DNA of 64,000 nucleotides from Alicyclobacillus fastidiosus (GCF_026651875.1 NZ_CP104067.1:2418001-2482000), one strand, 5' to 3'. Positions 1 through 11,139 are shown, counted from the stretch's first letter. Program-made: numbers and translations. The notes: generated by a model not told the origin, from the letters alone.

Positions 1-318
1 ATTGAAGCAGCCATCAACGAAGGCGTAGATTTACAATTATCGCCTGAAGAACAAGCTTTTTACGATGCACTGTCCCGACCGGAATTGATAAAGGTGCATT
101 ATAAATCGGATGTCCTGAGAGAGATGGCGAAGAAGCTGCTCGAAGTGATTCAGAAAAACAAAACACCGGATTGGTACAAGAGAAATGACGCGCGAGCCAA
201 TATGCGGGCACTTATCAAGAGACTGTTGAAAGAGTACAAATATCCACCCGATGAGATTCCGAATGCAGCGGAACTTGTCATTAAGCAAGCTGAATTGCAG
301 ATGAGGCATGCGATTTAG
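1..318 (+). CDS. hsdR: Type I restriction enzyme HsdR subunit, C-terminal end (partial)
   Basis: The reading frame is open from the first base and stops at 316-318, so the window holds only the last 105 codons. The segment with DWYKRNDARANMRALIKRLL followed by KYPPD matches the C-terminal helical domain (DUF3387 type) of type I restriction R subunits, the ATP-driven translocating and cleaving subunit that works with HsdM and HsdS. Motor and nuclease domains would lie before the window. ydbC follows after 20 bp. The HsdR call rests on this short conserved tail only. Confidence 0.72.
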   Translation: MEAAINEGVDLQLSPEEQAFYDALSRPELIKVHYKSDVLREMAKKLLEVIQKNKTPDWYKRNDARANMRALIKRLLKEYKYPPDEIPNAAELVIKQAELQMRHAI

Positions 319-338
319 AAAACCGGAGGTTTTTTACT

Positions 339-560
339 ATGGCAGAGATCAAGTTCGAAATCACTCAAAATATTGGCTTTTTGTCCGAAGGTGCTAAAGG
401 ATGGAAAAAGGAAATTAACCTCATAAGCTGGAGTGACCGTGAACCTAAGTATGACATTCGAGATTGGTCACCAGGACACGATAAAATGGGTAAAGGCATT
501 ACGTTAACGAAGGAAGAACTCATTACCTTAAGGAATATATTAAACCAATTGAACATCTGA
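339..560 (+). CDS. ydbC: YdbC family protein, PC4-type single-strand DNA-binding domain
   Basis: A 73-residue protein that is essentially one PC4-like fold. The run KGWKKEINLISWSDREPKYD, then RDWSPGHDKMGKGITLTKEE, is the hallmark of the YdbC family of Firmicutes. Family members bind single-stranded DNA or RNA as dimers and are related to the eukaryotic transcription coactivator PC4. The start has a good ribosome site (CCGGAGG, about 10 bp upstream). It lies 20 bp after hsdR and may be co-transcribed. Its cellular role in bacteria is not settled. Confidence 0.85.
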   Translation: MAEIKFEITQNIGFLSEGAKGWKKEINLISWSDREPKYDIRDWSPGHDKMGKGITLTKEELITLRNILNQLNI

Positions 561-704
561 CCGTCATACCATGTCTTCATCATGCGACAGTGTATTCCGT
601 GTCTTGTGTTTGCGGAATCGGGCAAACAGAGCATCGTTTTATCTGTATCGATAGGAAGATTGGACGAAATATTTGTATCGGCATTTGGAATTGTGTAGAA
701 TTCT

Positions 705-737
705 AAAACGCCAAGCGGGATCTCGCTATGGCGTTTT
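705..737. terminator. Bidirectional rho-independent terminator
   Basis: Inverted repeat with AAAACGCC at 705-712 and GGCGTTTT at 730-737, plus an inner AGCG/CGCT stem. It is A-rich on one side and T-rich on the other, so it can act on both strands. It lies in the 561-963 gap, which holds no other gene I can support, and separates hsdR/ydbC from the SIR2 gene. Confidence 0.6.
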
Positions 738-1927
738 CTGCGTTTATCGATTTGAGTACCGACAACTTGTACTGTACCACATCGGATAAATGTCCTAAAT
801 TGCTCGTTTTACAAGAGGTCTTTTTCTGTGACATAATATACCATATATGAATATTTTTCAGATAACATGTGGACCGGTGCAACTCTTTTTTACTAATGTA
901 ACATTTGAATCTTGCTGGCGAGCCTGCACCGGACAGTAATCCGATTAGGAGTGGAAATTCACTGTGACGAACATATCGCAATACAGTGCACATTTGGCGT
1001 TAATTAAACAACACCTGCTGAATAAACAAGCCGTTTTATTTGTGGGGGCTGGCTTTTCACTAAATGCGGAGCCAAAGTACGTTGGGACCAAGTGCGTATT
1101 CCGGTGAATTCGGCCACCTGTTCCGGAAATATGTAGGCCAGTGAATCCGATAAATCGCGGCCACCGAATCCGGTAATTTGCAGCCACTTTTGACCGCCTC
1201 GTAACGTGGTTATATTCTACTTACCAGAATTATCTTCTATAGACAATGAACTTTTTAATTTACGCATCGATTCTCCATTGATTTCAAGCTTATAAGCGTT
1301 GTGCACAATGCGGTCAAGAATCGCGTCAGCAAGTGTGGGATCTACAAAATGCTCGTGCCATAGCTCGACAGGCAGTTGACTGGCAATACAAGTGGAATGC
1401 GTGTTTGTCCTTTCGTCTAATAGATCTAGGAGATCTCGACTTTCGGGGACAGACATAGGTGCCAATCCCCAGTCGTCAAGAATGAGCAGGTCTGCCTTCC
1501 GAATGTGGCGTTGTAATCGCTCGTAGGATCCATCCCCTTTGGCGATAAGTGATTCCTGAAGAAGTTTAGAAACTCGAAAATAACGGACATTAAGATTTTG
1601 ACGGCAAGCGGCTGTACCTAATGCGCAAGCAATGAAGGTTTTCCCGACACCTGTCGGGCCGACTAGGATGAGATTATGATGTGCTTGGACCCATTGCCCG
1701 GTGGTCAGTGAACGAAGCAATCCGTGATCCAATGTTCGAGATGTGTATGGTCAAATAAAAATGGAGGTTTCGATCATCAGAAATTCCCTGATCTAATCAT
1801 TAAGAAATCCTTGCTGATGTCATCAGGAAATCCCTGATCTGATCTGGAAATTTCCCTGGTGTATCTCTCCTAATTGTGTCATTTGCTTCTTACAATCCTC
1901 TTTGTAGAAATGCGAGGAGGAGAAAGG

Positions 1928-3418
1928 ATGACGATGAGTATGGAGCAGATTCACCGGATCAAGGAACTGCAACTCCAAGAGAAAGGAGCGTATCAGATTG
2001 CAAAGGAATTGGGGCTAGATCCCAAGACCGTTCGGAAATACATGAAGCAGGAGGACTTCTCCCCAAGGCTGCCTGTGCCAGTGTCTAAGCCATCCAAGTT
2101 GGATCCCTACAAACCAACCATTGATGCATGGCTTCTTCAAGATGCTAAAAATCGGTACAAGCAACGTCATACGGGGAAGCGAGTATATGACCGACTCGTG
2201 AAAAAGTTTCCGGAGTTCAACTGTTCGTACCCGACCGTGAACCGATACGTGACCGCATTTCGTCAACGCCAGCACCTTAGTAAGAAGGGCTATCTTGAAC
2301 TTCAGTGGCATCCTGGAGAGGCTCAGGCTGATTTTGGTGAATGTGATGTGATTGTAAACGGCGTGCGACGCGTTACGAAGTATCTGGTGGTATCTTTCCC
2401 GCATAGCAATGCAGGATTTGTTCAGTGCTTTCTCGGTGAAACTGCTGAATGCTTATGCCAAGGATTAATGGACGTCTTTTATCATATTGAGGGTGTTCCG
2501 TCACGACTTGTGATTGACAATGCCACAGCAGCCGGCAGGCGAATTGGAGAGCTAGTTCGCCTTACACAGTTGTTTAAGCGATTCCAAGCCCATTTCGGAT
2601 TTGAGATTACATTCTGCAATCCGAATAGCGGTCATGAAAAAGGAAATGTGGAGAACAAGGTTGGTTACGCTCGGAGAAATTACATGGTTCCCCTACCATC
2701 CAAAGTGTCATTGCATGAGTGGAACACTGAATTATTCGAACTATGCGATTTGGATAATAGCCGCGAGCACTACAAGAAAGGAGTACCTATCTGCGAGTTG
2801 TTTGAGAAGGACAAGGAAGCCATGCGAGCACTCCCAAACGCGCCGTTTGAATCTTGCCGATATGGGCATGTAAAGACCAACGGCTATGGCAAGTTCATAC
2901 TTGATGGCAAGCACACTTATTCTTCCTCGCCGCTGTATGCAGACCGGGAGATTATTGTCCGGATCGGCGCACATTTCATTGAACCACTTGATGAAGCGGG
3001 TGACGTTATCTCTCGCCACGAAAGGGAGTTCGGTACAGAGCGGACAGACACAGTCGACTGGTTAACGATGCTAGATCAATTGATTGTAAAACCAGGAGCA
3101 TGGCGAAACAGCCTGATGCGTAGCCAAATGTCCTACGAGGTTCGTGATTACATGGATGAGCAGGACAAGAGTGGGTTACGGCAAGCGTTACGCCTCATGA
3201 AGGATTTGTCTAACCAATATGGCTTGGACGTTGCGGTGACTTCGATACAGGAAGCAATTGTTCGCAAACGCACACAAGGCATTGAGGTCAATGCAGCAGT
3301 TGTTGCGGCTCGGATTGCTCACTACGGTCTGGATACGCCAGGGGAGCCTGGACCCGACATGAGCCAGTATGATGTTTTACTACCCGCATTCGGAGGTGAA
3401 GTGCATGGACCGCAGTGA
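1928..3418 (+). CDS. istA: IstA transposase of element B (IS21 family)
   Basis: 496 residues from ATG 1928, chosen because AGGAGGAGAAAGG lies just upstream. An earlier in-frame start at 1874 has no ribosome site. The N-terminus has a helix-turn-helix (ERKELQ-like region, then KELGLDPKTVRKYM, about residues 20-40). The DDE/RNase H catalytic core follows, with EAQADFGE (first Asp) and the VIDNATAAG and GHEKGNVENKVGYARRN blocks (second Asp and Glu). IstA cuts and joins the element ends. It overlaps istB by 14 nt. No damage is visible, so the element may be active. Confidence 0.92.
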   Translation: MTMSMEQIHRIKELQLQEKGAYQIAKELGLDPKTVRKYMKQEDFSPRLPVPVSKPSKLDPYKPTIDAWLLQDAKNRYKQRHTGKRVYDRLVKKFPEFNCSYPTVNRYVTAFRQRQHLSKKGYLELQWHPGEAQADFGECDVIVNGVRRVTKYLVVSFPHSNAGFVQCFLGETAECLCQGLMDVFYHIEGVPSRLVIDNATAAGRRIGELVRLTQLFKRFQAHFGFEITFCNPNSGHEKGNVENKVGYARRNYMVPLPSKVSLHEWNTELFELCDLDNSREHYKKGVPICELFEKDKEAMRALPNAPFESCRYGHVKTNGYGKFILDGKHTYSSSPLYADREIIVRIGAHFIEPLDEAGDVISRHEREFGTERTDTVDWLTMLDQLIVKPGAWRNSLMRSQMSYEVRDYMDEQDKSGLRQALRLMKDLSNQYGLDVAVTSIQEAIVRKRTQGIEVNAAVVAARIAHYGLDTPGEPGPDMSQYDVLLPAFGGEVHGPQ

Positions 3419-4145
3419 GATACGACTAGAAATCTCACAATACTGCCGACAATTAATCCTGAGTCAGAATGCGGTACGGTTATGCGATTTAGAAGCTACG
3501 CCAAGACAGGAGGAGTTTCTACATAAGGTGTTCCGGGAGGAATTGGAGCACCGCGAGCGTCAGCGGAGAATTCGTTTATTTCAACGAGCTGCGTTCCCTG
3601 TACGAAAAACGCTGGAGGGGTACGAATTCAGTTCACTTCGCCTGCCCTCTACCTTGTCCCTGGATGAACTGACTTCGTGTCAGTTTGTCCAGGAGAAAAA
3701 GAACCTCGTTCTGTATGGTCCTGTCGGCACTGGTAAGACACACCTTGCCATTGCCTTAGGAACGAAAGCGTGTGAGATGGGAATTGTTACGAGGTTTTTC
3801 ACCGCAGCATCCCTGGTGACACGACTGAGCGAGAGCAAACGCGCTGGATCTTTAGAACGCATAATGAAGGAACTAGAAAAGGCTCAGCTTGTGGTCATTG
3901 ATGAGTGGGGTTACCTTCCGATGGACCGTGAAGAGGCGCAGCTATTATTTCAAGTGGTTGCAGCTAGTTACGAGAGACGAAGTTTGGTGATCACCACGAA
4001 TCTGGAGTTCTCCAAATGGGGCGGTATTTTCACGGATGACCAGATGGCTGCTGCAATGATTGACCGTCTGGCGCACCATGGACAACTTGTTGTGTTTGAG
4101 GGAGAAAGCTACCGACTAAAACACGCATTGATGCGGCAAAAATGA
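3405..4145 (+). CDS. istB: IstB helper ATPase of element B
   Basis: 246 residues from ATG 3405, with GGAGGTG at 3392-3398; a longer in-frame reading from 3369 lacks a ribosome site. Walker A GPVGTGKTH and Walker B LVVIDEWGYLP identify the DnaC-like AAA+ domain of IS21 helper proteins. It oligomerises on target DNA and stimulates the IstA transposase. The 14-nt overlap with istA suggests translational coupling. The sequence is full length for the family. Confidence 0.92.
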   Translation: MDRSEIRLEISQYCRQLILSQNAVRLCDLEATPRQEEFLHKVFREELEHRERQRRIRLFQRAAFPVRKTLEGYEFSSLRLPSTLSLDELTSCQFVQEKKNLVLYGPVGTGKTHLAIALGTKACEMGIVTRFFTAASLVTRLSESKRAGSLERIMKELEKAQLVVIDEWGYLPMDREEAQLLFQVVAASYERRSLVITTNLEFSKWGGIFTDDQMAAAMIDRLAHHGQLVVFEGESYRLKHALMRQK

Positions 4146-4584
4146 CCCAAACAGAACTGGAAATACACCAGGGAATTCTCGTGATAATACCAGGGGATTT
4201 TAGTTGATCACACCAGGGAAAAATCGATGATTACACCAAGGAAAAAGTGATGATAAAACCAGGGAAATCTTCTTGACAAAACACAGTTCGAGACACGTGA
4301 TTCTCAATTTCTTCGGGTGCCGCGTTGATTTTCAAGCGAGCTTCCCGAATCAGACGCTGTTGGCGATGGTTTTGTCGGTTAACCCATTCATGGTCAACCA
4401 AGAGACCAAACCGTTCCTCGAACGTGAGGCTCTGAGCATTTGGATCCTGAAGCTGTTGTGTGTAGGCGTCCGCCATGGCACCGAGTTTCATCTGGCGCAG
4501 GTACTGAAGGGTTGGATTGGTTAGCATGAATCGTCTCTCCTCATGTGAGGAGGGCAAGATTGGCCCTCCCATAGAATTGTGATA

Positions 4585-5865
4585 TTAGTTAAGCAGGCCC
4601 GATTGGTAGTACTGTGCGCCACGAACATTGTTGTGGTTCGGTGTAACCCTGTGATCTCTAGCAACCAAGTCGGCCTTGTCCAATCCCTTTTGGAGGATGG
4701 ATTTTACACTCCGATACGATGGTGAATTGATTGTGAGTGCACGTAACGCTGCCGCCTCGAGTCGTTCGGTAGAATACTGTTTACCAAGACCCAGTAATCC
4801 GAGGCACGAGCGGTATCCCTGCTCTGGATGCTTGAACTTCTGCAAAATCCGTTCCACCAACATCCCAGTGTTTGGTCCAACGCTGTTTCCCCAAGAGATG
4901 AGTCGAGAGGGTGTCCATTCCAGATGCTTCTGGTGAGATTTCGGACGATGGAGTGGCTCGGTACGTGCTTGGCCAGGTGCAAACGCGCGTGCGTGACTAG
5001 CAATCCGTTTACCCTTAAAGAAAATCTCAACTGTGTTCTGTGTAATCCGAGCGTCCACGCGTTGACCCACCAACGAGTAAGGAACGCTGTAAAACGCTCG
5101 ATGTACTTCGATGTGGTAGTCTATGTGTACGCCGCACAGCTTCCACTCTGCGTATTCGTAGGGTGTTGCAGGCAGGGGTCGGAGGGCGAGCTGGTCCGTG
5201 GCCGCAAACAGGGACTGACGCGAGCCCTCTAGCTTTTGAAATGGTTTGTGATTCAGCCGATTCACCAGTTCTTTAATTGCCTGATTCAATTCATGAAAGC
5301 TAAAAAACACGCGGTTTCGAAGTACCGCCATAATCCAACGTTCCACGATTTGGACGCCGACTTCTGCCTTGGGCTTGTCCTTTGGCTTTCTGGGACGGGC
5401 CGGTAAGATGGCACAACCGTAGTGAGACGCCATTTCTTGATAGCTTCGATTGAGTGTGGGTTCGTATCGGTCTGCTTTAAACACTGCGGACTTGAGATTA
5501 TCCGGGACGACCAACTCAGGAACACCGCCGAAGAACGCAAAAGCACGGACATGACCACTGATGAATGATTCCACGTTTTGAGCTGGGTGTGCCTCTGCGA
5601 ACGTGTAGTTGCTCGCCCCCAATACAGCCACAAAGATTTGTGCATGTTGCACTTCTCCGGTTTCTCGATCTACAACAGGCAGTGTGGGGCCGGCGTAATC
5701 CACGAACATCTTTTCTCCGGCGCGATGTTCCTGGCGCATAGTGATTTGTAACTGTCTTTTCCAAACCCGATACCGTTCACAAAACTGGCTATACTGATAC
5801 CCGTCTGGATGTTGTTCCTTGTACTCCATCCATAGTAGTTGTAGGGTGACACCCTTTCTCTTCAA
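4585..5865 (-). CDS. istA: IstA catalytic part of element A, copy 1
   Basis: 426 residues, identical to the copy at 9043-10323. It holds the DDE core ([16 protein letters not shown]; the [18 protein letters not shown] block with the catalytic Glu) and the C-terminal region, but not the helix-turn-helix, which is in another frame upstream (5862-6113). The TTG at 5863-5865 overlaps the stop of the upstream frame. See the entry at 8795 for the frame change. Confidence 0.8.
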   Translation of the reverse strand: MKRKGVTLQLLWMEYKEQHPDGYQYSQFCERYRVWKRQLQITMRQEHRAGEKMFVDYAGPTLPVVDRETGEVQHAQIFVAVLGASNYTFAEAHPAQNVESFISGHVRAFAFFGGVPELVVPDNLKSAVFKADRYEPTLNRSYQEMASHYGCAILPARPRKPKDKPKAEVGVQIVERWIMAVLRNRVFFSFHELNQAIKELVNRLNHKPFQKLEGSRQSLFAATDQLALRPLPATPYEYAEWKLCGVHIDYHIEVHRAFYSVPYSLVGQRVDARITQNTVEIFFKGKRIASHARAFAPGQARTEPLHRPKSHQKHLEWTPSRLISWGNSVGPNTGMLVERILQKFKHPEQGYRSCLGLLGLGKQYSTERLEAAALRALTINSPSYRSVKSILQKGLDKADLVARDHRVTPNHNNVRGAQYYQSGLLN

Positions 5866-6113
5866 TTCCTGATGGATCTTTTCCCACTCCGGCTCGAAGC
5901 AGTTCTTGGGGCGACCCAGGGGGCAGGAAACAGTAGAGACTCCAATTTTGAGTCATCCATGTCGTCGGGAATTGGCCAAGAGAGGCCGATTTCCTTAGAT
6001 CTTGTGATGATTTTGCTGATTGTGCTACGGGAGAGAGATACGCTTTTGGCGATGGTACGCTCGCTGAGTCCAGCCTCAGCGTACAACCTAAGTACTTCGT
6101 GGATCTTGCGCAT
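5862..6113 (-). CDS. IstA N-terminal DNA-binding part of element A, copy 1
   Basis: 83 residues starting [19 protein letters not shown], a helix-turn-helix with the second helix at [11 protein letters not shown]. It is identical to 8795-9046 in copy 2. In typical IS21 elements this domain is fused in frame to the catalytic core. Here the frame changes at a run of five C (G on this strand) and the ORF ends at 5862. The ribosome site AAGGAGG precedes the start. Confidence 0.7.
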   Translation of the reverse strand: MRKIHEVLRLYAEAGLSERTIAKSVSLSRSTISKIITRSKEIGLSWPIPDDMDDSKLESLLFPAPWVAPRTASSRSGKRSIRN

Positions 6114-8794
6114 TGGTGTCCTCCTTCTGGGCAACGGTGACAACAACTCCTTTCTGTCCAAGAGACTGAGACAGATTCAAGAGATCTGTTGTTCTACCTG
6201 CCGCTAAAATTGGAACCAACGCTACGAGGGGAAGAACCAAAAACTAGCTCTCAAAAGTGGCTGTGATTTTCCGGAACAGGTGGCCGCGAATTTCCGGAAC
6301 GAGTGGCTGCGATTAAACGGAACGCCCGGCCGCTATTTTCCGGAATGCGTGGCTTTTTTCATCCGGAATACGCAACCAAGGAAACTTTCAAGACTTGGAC
6401 AGCATTTATTGAACAAATTGGACAACGGCTGTGGAAAGATCTCTATTCAAACGATATCAATAAATTCAAGGAAAAAATTTATGGAAATCACCTCTTAGTG
6501 GCGCAATTATACCAAGAGGAGTTTGGAACTCAAGCTTTTTATAACGAACTGTTACAAGCAATTCCTTATGATAAATACCAACCATCCCATGCTCATTGGG
6601 AATTACTTTCATTGGGGTGGAGGGACATTATTACTACCAATCAGGACGATCTTATTGAGCGAGCATTGAACGATTTATATATTTCTCATGACGTTATTTT
6701 AGACGATCTTGACATCCCGACAAAGGGGAACCCATTAAAGGTACACAAAATTCACGGTAGTATGGAACGTCCGTCCAGCATTGTGTTTACGGAAGAGCAT
6801 TATCGCACGTACGAACATAGTCATCCTCTGATGTTTGTGAAATTAAAATCAATGTTTGCTGAGAATACGATTGTATTCGTTGGGTATAGTTTGACAGATC
6901 CCGATTTTAAAATTATTCATGGTTGGGTCAGCGATGTGCTAAGTCCAAAGTTCCAAAGAAAGGCTTATGCGTTTGTGTTTGCTGACGAGATAGATCGGTA
7001 TACAGCACGTTATTGGGAACAAAGAAACATTATCCTGTTACCGATACCCGTCCAAAATAATTTAAACCGAAAACAAACATTTCTCTCAGGAATCAGGGAA
7101 TATATCGAAATATTAAAACCCAGTCGTCACGACAACGAAGGAGACACGTCGGATACTGATTATAAGACCCTGGGTCAGTATAACTCCTTTACTCAAAAGT
7201 ACAAGGATTTAAAGGCTCTTGACGTAAAAGCCATGATTAATGATATGCAAGTTCTCCCAAATGACGGCTCTAGTTCAGCAGTTATGAGAATTTTCTTCTG
7301 GAAAATCATCGATGTGCTTAAAAACCTTTCCGATGACGAATATAAATTTGGGATTTTTGTTCAATGGTTGAAATTTGTTAATCCGTTTACGTCGGTTGGT
7401 CAACATACTTTAATAGACTATCTCATCACGCAGTTAAAGTTGCATCCAGAGTGGGGGAATCAGCGAGTTCTAGAGGAGTTTTACCAATTAAAAGCTGAAT
7501 CGTTATGTCGGATTGGTAAATATGCTGATGCCAATAGTTTGTGCCAAGAGATCATGGCAACAGAGTCTGATCTTTCTTTGGACTTACAAAATAACTTGCT
7601 CTTCATCCGTCTTATCGCTGCCAAATTTGAATTTGACCTCCATCAAGTTCGAGAATTGGTTGGGCGGATCGTATTGGAATCGGAAGATCCGATTTGGTTA
7701 AATCGTATTGGAAATGCACTTTTAATTTTGGGAGATGACGTTCTCGCCAGTGTGTATTTCAACCGCGCAATTAAAGCCGCTCAGGACACAAGAGATAATT
7801 GGAATCAGTTTGTGGCTTACAATTCGCTTCTGCTAATACGAGACAGCACGTACACCAGACTACATTCTGTTAAAATGCGTAATGTCCATGAAAGTCTGGT
7901 CGAAGTTAAAAATTCATTTACTAAGACACCTGACCCAAGATATAAGCGCTTGAAGGAATTCGAACAACTTAAAACAAGGTGGAATGAGTACCACGTTTGG
8001 GAGATGGATGTGAAATCCGAACATCGTGCAGCGTTTAATTCCGAGTCAACGAACCTCTACTTCGACCTATGGGACTACATTTATTTTGTACAAGCTATGG
8101 GGTTGCCGGATGCGTATTTGCAAGGTTCCACATACGATAAAGTGGGCGCTATGCTTTTTGAAAATAACCCTGTAATTGGAGTAAAGTTTGCTGTTTACTT
8201 TGGGCACACAGATACCTTATCGAAGCGATTAAGTTTTTCACGAATATCGGAACTTTCTACTGACAGTCGTGATGAGTTGTCGAAATTAAGCAATGAAATT
8301 TATAGTTCTTTATTAAAATGGATTGAGCGACCTGGCGAGCTGAAATATTTTGGATGTATCGGAGTATGGTTTGATGCCCTTGCTAAATTATGGAGTTTTC
8401 TCATTCCAGTTTCTTTTGATGAGGAAATAAAGGGTATTGAGGATTTTTCGTGGAGGCTCTTTGAATCGTTGACCAATGGACGACTGTTAATGCAATTTCA
8501 CCAAGTAGCCGAGCAGATAATCCATGTGCTAGGTGCGTATTCCGGATGAAAAAAGCCACGCATTCCGGAAAATAGCGGCCGGGCGTTCCGTTTAATCGCA
8601 GCCACTCGTTCCGGAAATTCGCGGCCACCTGTTCCGGAAAATCACAGCCACTTTTGAGAGCTAGTTTTTGGTTCTTCCCCTCGTAGCGTTGGTTCCAATT
8701 TTAGCGGCAGGTAGAACAACAGATCTCTTGAATCTGTCTCAGTCTCTTGGACAGAAAGGAGTTGTTGTCACCGTTGCCCAGAAGGAGGACACCA

Positions 8795-9046
8795 ATGCGC
8801 AAGATCCACGAAGTACTTAGGTTGTACGCTGAGGCTGGACTCAGCGAGCGTACCATCGCCAAAAGCGTATCTCTCTCCCGTAGCACAATCAGCAAAATCA
8901 TCACAAGATCTAAGGAAATCGGCCTCTCTTGGCCAATTCCCGACGACATGGATGACTCAAAATTGGAGTCTCTACTGTTTCCTGCCCCCTGGGTCGCCCC
9001 AAGAACTGCTTCGAGCCGGAGTGGGAAAAGATCCATCAGGAATTGA
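8795..9046 (+). CDS. IstA N-terminal DNA-binding part of element A, copy 2
   Basis: 83 residues from ATG 8795, with AAGGAGG at 8782-8788. A helix-turn-helix is visible ([20 protein letters not shown]), followed by the [18 protein letters not shown] segment usual just before the catalytic part of IstA. From the C run at 8985-8989 the correct continuation ([20 protein letters not shown]) is in the -1 frame. So istA is divided by a one-base shift. It ends in TGA at 9044-9046, overlapping the TTG start of the next frame. Confidence 0.72.
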   Translation: MRKIHEVLRLYAEAGLSERTIAKSVSLSRSTISKIITRSKEIGLSWPIPDDMDDSKLESLLFPAPWVAPRTASSRSGKRSIRN

Positions 9047-10323
9047 AGAGAAAGGGTGTCACCCTACAACTACTATGGATGGAGTACAAGGAACAACATC
9101 CAGACGGGTATCAGTATAGCCAGTTTTGTGAACGGTATCGGGTTTGGAAAAGACAGTTACAAATCACTATGCGCCAGGAACATCGCGCCGGAGAAAAGAT
9201 GTTCGTGGATTACGCCGGCCCCACACTGCCTGTTGTAGATCGAGAAACCGGAGAAGTGCAACATGCACAAATCTTTGTGGCTGTATTGGGGGCGAGCAAC
9301 TACACGTTCGCAGAGGCACACCCAGCTCAAAACGTGGAATCATTCATCAGTGGTCATGTCCGTGCTTTTGCGTTCTTCGGCGGTGTTCCTGAGTTGGTCG
9401 TCCCGGATAATCTCAAGTCCGCAGTGTTTAAAGCAGACCGATACGAACCCACACTCAATCGAAGCTATCAAGAAATGGCGTCTCACTACGGTTGTGCCAT
9501 CTTACCGGCCCGTCCCAGAAAGCCAAAGGACAAGCCCAAGGCAGAAGTCGGCGTCCAAATCGTGGAACGTTGGATTATGGCGGTACTTCGAAACCGCGTG
9601 TTTTTTAGCTTTCATGAATTGAATCAGGCAATTAAAGAACTGGTGAATCGGCTGAATCACAAACCATTTCAAAAGCTAGAGGGCTCGCGTCAGTCCCTGT
9701 TTGCGGCCACGGACCAGCTCGCCCTCCGACCCCTGCCTGCAACACCCTACGAATACGCAGAGTGGAAGCTGTGCGGCGTACACATAGACTACCACATCGA
9801 AGTACATCGAGCGTTTTACAGCGTTCCTTACTCGTTGGTGGGTCAACGCGTGGACGCTCGGATTACACAGAACACAGTTGAGATTTTCTTTAAGGGTAAA
9901 CGGATTGCTAGTCACGCACGCGCGTTTGCACCTGGCCAAGCACGTACCGAGCCACTCCATCGTCCGAAATCTCACCAGAAGCATCTGGAATGGACACCCT
10001 CTCGACTCATCTCTTGGGGAAACAGCGTTGGACCAAACACTGGGATGTTGGTGGAACGGATTTTGCAGAAGTTCAAGCATCCAGAGCAGGGATACCGCTC
10101 GTGCCTCGGATTACTGGGTCTTGGTAAACAGTATTCTACCGAACGACTCGAGGCGGCAGCGTTACGTGCACTCACAATCAATTCACCATCGTATCGGAGT
10201 GTAAAATCCATCCTCCAAAAGGGATTGGACAAGGCCGACTTGGTTGCTAGAGATCACAGGGTTACACCGAACCACAACAATGTTCGTGGCGCACAGTACT
10301 ACCAATCGGGCCTGCTTAACTAA
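9043..10323 (+). CDS. istA: IstA catalytic part of element A, copy 2
   Basis: 426 residues of DDE transposase. FVDYAGP, the VPDNLKSAV motif and the [18 protein letters not shown] block mark the three acidic positions; the C-terminus is complete. The listed TTG start overlaps the upstream stop (TTGA) and has only a weak AGGAA before it. The family-like protein continues upstream in this frame to 8986, so the natural product is probably a frameshift fusion with 8795-9046, or the gene is damaged. The identical state in both copies argues that the element has moved in this form. Confidence 0.82.
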   Translation: MKRKGVTLQLLWMEYKEQHPDGYQYSQFCERYRVWKRQLQITMRQEHRAGEKMFVDYAGPTLPVVDRETGEVQHAQIFVAVLGASNYTFAEAHPAQNVESFISGHVRAFAFFGGVPELVVPDNLKSAVFKADRYEPTLNRSYQEMASHYGCAILPARPRKPKDKPKAEVGVQIVERWIMAVLRNRVFFSFHELNQAIKELVNRLNHKPFQKLEGSRQSLFAATDQLALRPLPATPYEYAEWKLCGVHIDYHIEVHRAFYSVPYSLVGQRVDARITQNTVEIFFKGKRIASHARAFAPGQARTEPLHRPKSHQKHLEWTPSRLISWGNSVGPNTGMLVERILQKFKHPEQGYRSCLGLLGLGKQYSTERLEAAALRALTINSPSYRSVKSILQKGLDKADLVARDHRVTPNHNNVRGAQYYQSGLLN

Positions 10324-10380
10324 TATCACAATTCTATGGGAGGGCCAATCTTGCCCTCCTCACATGAGGAGAGACGATTC

Positions 10381-11139
10381 ATGCTAACCAATCCAACCCT
10401 TCAGTACCTGCGCCAGATGAAACTCGGTGCCATGGCGGACGCCTACACACAACAGCTTCAGGATCCAAATGCTCAGAGCCTCACGTTCGAGGAACGGTTT
10501 GGTCTCTTGGTTGACCATGAATGGGTTAACCGACAAAACCATCGCCAACAGCGTCTGATTCGGGAAGCTCGCTTGAAAATCAACGCGGCACCCGAAGAAA
10601 TTGAGAATCACGTGTCTCGAACATTGGATCACGGATTGCTTCGTTCACTGACCACCGGGCAATGGGTCCAAGCACATCATAATCTCATCCTAGTCGGCCC
10701 GACAGGTGTCGGGAAAACCTTCATTGCTTGCGCATTAGGTACAGCCGCTTGCCGTCAAAATCTTAATGTCCGTTATTTTCGAGTTTCTAAACTTCTTCAG
10801 GAATCACTTATCGCCAAAGGGGATGGATCCTACGAGCGATTACAACGCCACATTCGGAAGGCAGACCTGCTCATTCTTGACGACTGGGGATTGGCACCTA
10901 TGTCTGTCCCCGAAAGTCGAGATCTCCTAGATCTATTAGACGAAAGGACAAACACGCATTCCACTTGTATTGCCAGTCAACTGCCTGTCGAGCTATGGCA
11001 CGAGCATTTTGTAGATCCCACACTTGCTGACGCGATTCTTGACCGCATTGTGCACAACGCTTATAAGCTTGAAATCAATGGAGAATCGATGCGTAAATTA
11101 AAAAGTTCATTGTCTATAGAAGATAATTCTGGTAAGTAG
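10381..11139 (+). CDS. istB: IstB helper ATPase of element A, copy 2 (intact)
   Basis: 252 residues from ATG 10381 with AGGAGA at 10367-10372; an in-frame ATG at 10336 is less well placed. Walker A GPTGVGKT (about residue 110) and Walker B LLILDDWG are present, and the length is normal for IstB (about 250). It follows istA by 57 bp. This is the only intact istB of element A here and could serve both copies. Confidence 0.92.
   Translation: MLTNPTLQYLRQMKLGAMADAYTQQLQDPNAQSLTFEERFGLLVDHEWVNRQNHRQQRLIREARLKINAAPEEIENHVSRTLDHGLLRSLTTGQWVQAHHNLILVGPTGVGKTFIACALGTAACRQNLNVRYFRVSKLLQESLIAKGDGSYERLQRHIRKADLLILDDWGLAPMSVPESRDLLDLLDERTNTHSTCIASQLPVELWHEHFVDPTLADAILDRIVHNAYKLEINGESMRKLKSSLSIEDNSGK

Larger units (their letters stand above)
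1742..4285 (+). mobile_element. IS21-family element 'B', inserted in istB of element A copy 1
   Basis: The element is 2544 bp, with ends TGTGTATGGTCAA at 1742 and CTTGACAAAACACA ending at 4285. An 8-bp direct repeat GTTCGAGA flanks it at 1734-1741 and 4286-4293. It carries istA (1928-3418) and istB (3405-4145) on the plus strand. Both ends contain repeated motifs of the type ACCAGGGAA/TTCCCTG (1775-1860 and 4160-4265), likely transposase sites. Its proteins are clearly different from those of element A, so it is a separate IS21-family lineage. Confidence 0.92.
1217..4527 (-). pseudogene. istB: istB of element A copy 1, split by element B
   Basis: This is the same gene as the intact 252-residue istB at 10381-11139, but cut at about codon 81 by element B. 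The N-terminal part lies at 4527-4286 and the C-terminal part, with Walker A GPTGVGKT and Walker B LLILDDWG, at 1741-1217. The AAA+ ATPase IstB selects target and activates IstA, so copy 1 cannot supply its own helper. Removing element B and one 8-bp repeat restores the frame. Confidence 0.9.
1093..6374 (-). mobile_element. IS21-family element 'A', copy 1, itself interrupted
   Basis: Ends are TGCGTATTCCGG at 1093 and CCGGAATACGCA ending at 6374. Direct repeats ACCAAG flank it at 1087-1092 and 6375-6380 (6 bp). Genes run on the minus strand (istA in two frames, then istB). The element totals 5282 bp. Subtracting the inserted element B and its 8-bp duplication (2552 bp) leaves 2730 bp, exactly the length of copy 2 at 8534-11263. 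Several GTGGC...TTCCGGAA units repeat inside each end, as expected for multiple IstA sites in this family. Confidence 0.92.

Noticed and set aside
4676-5232. Long plus-strand ORFs opposite istA of element A
   Set aside because: They are antisense shadows of the transposase gene and repeat opposite copy 2; no start signals or families.
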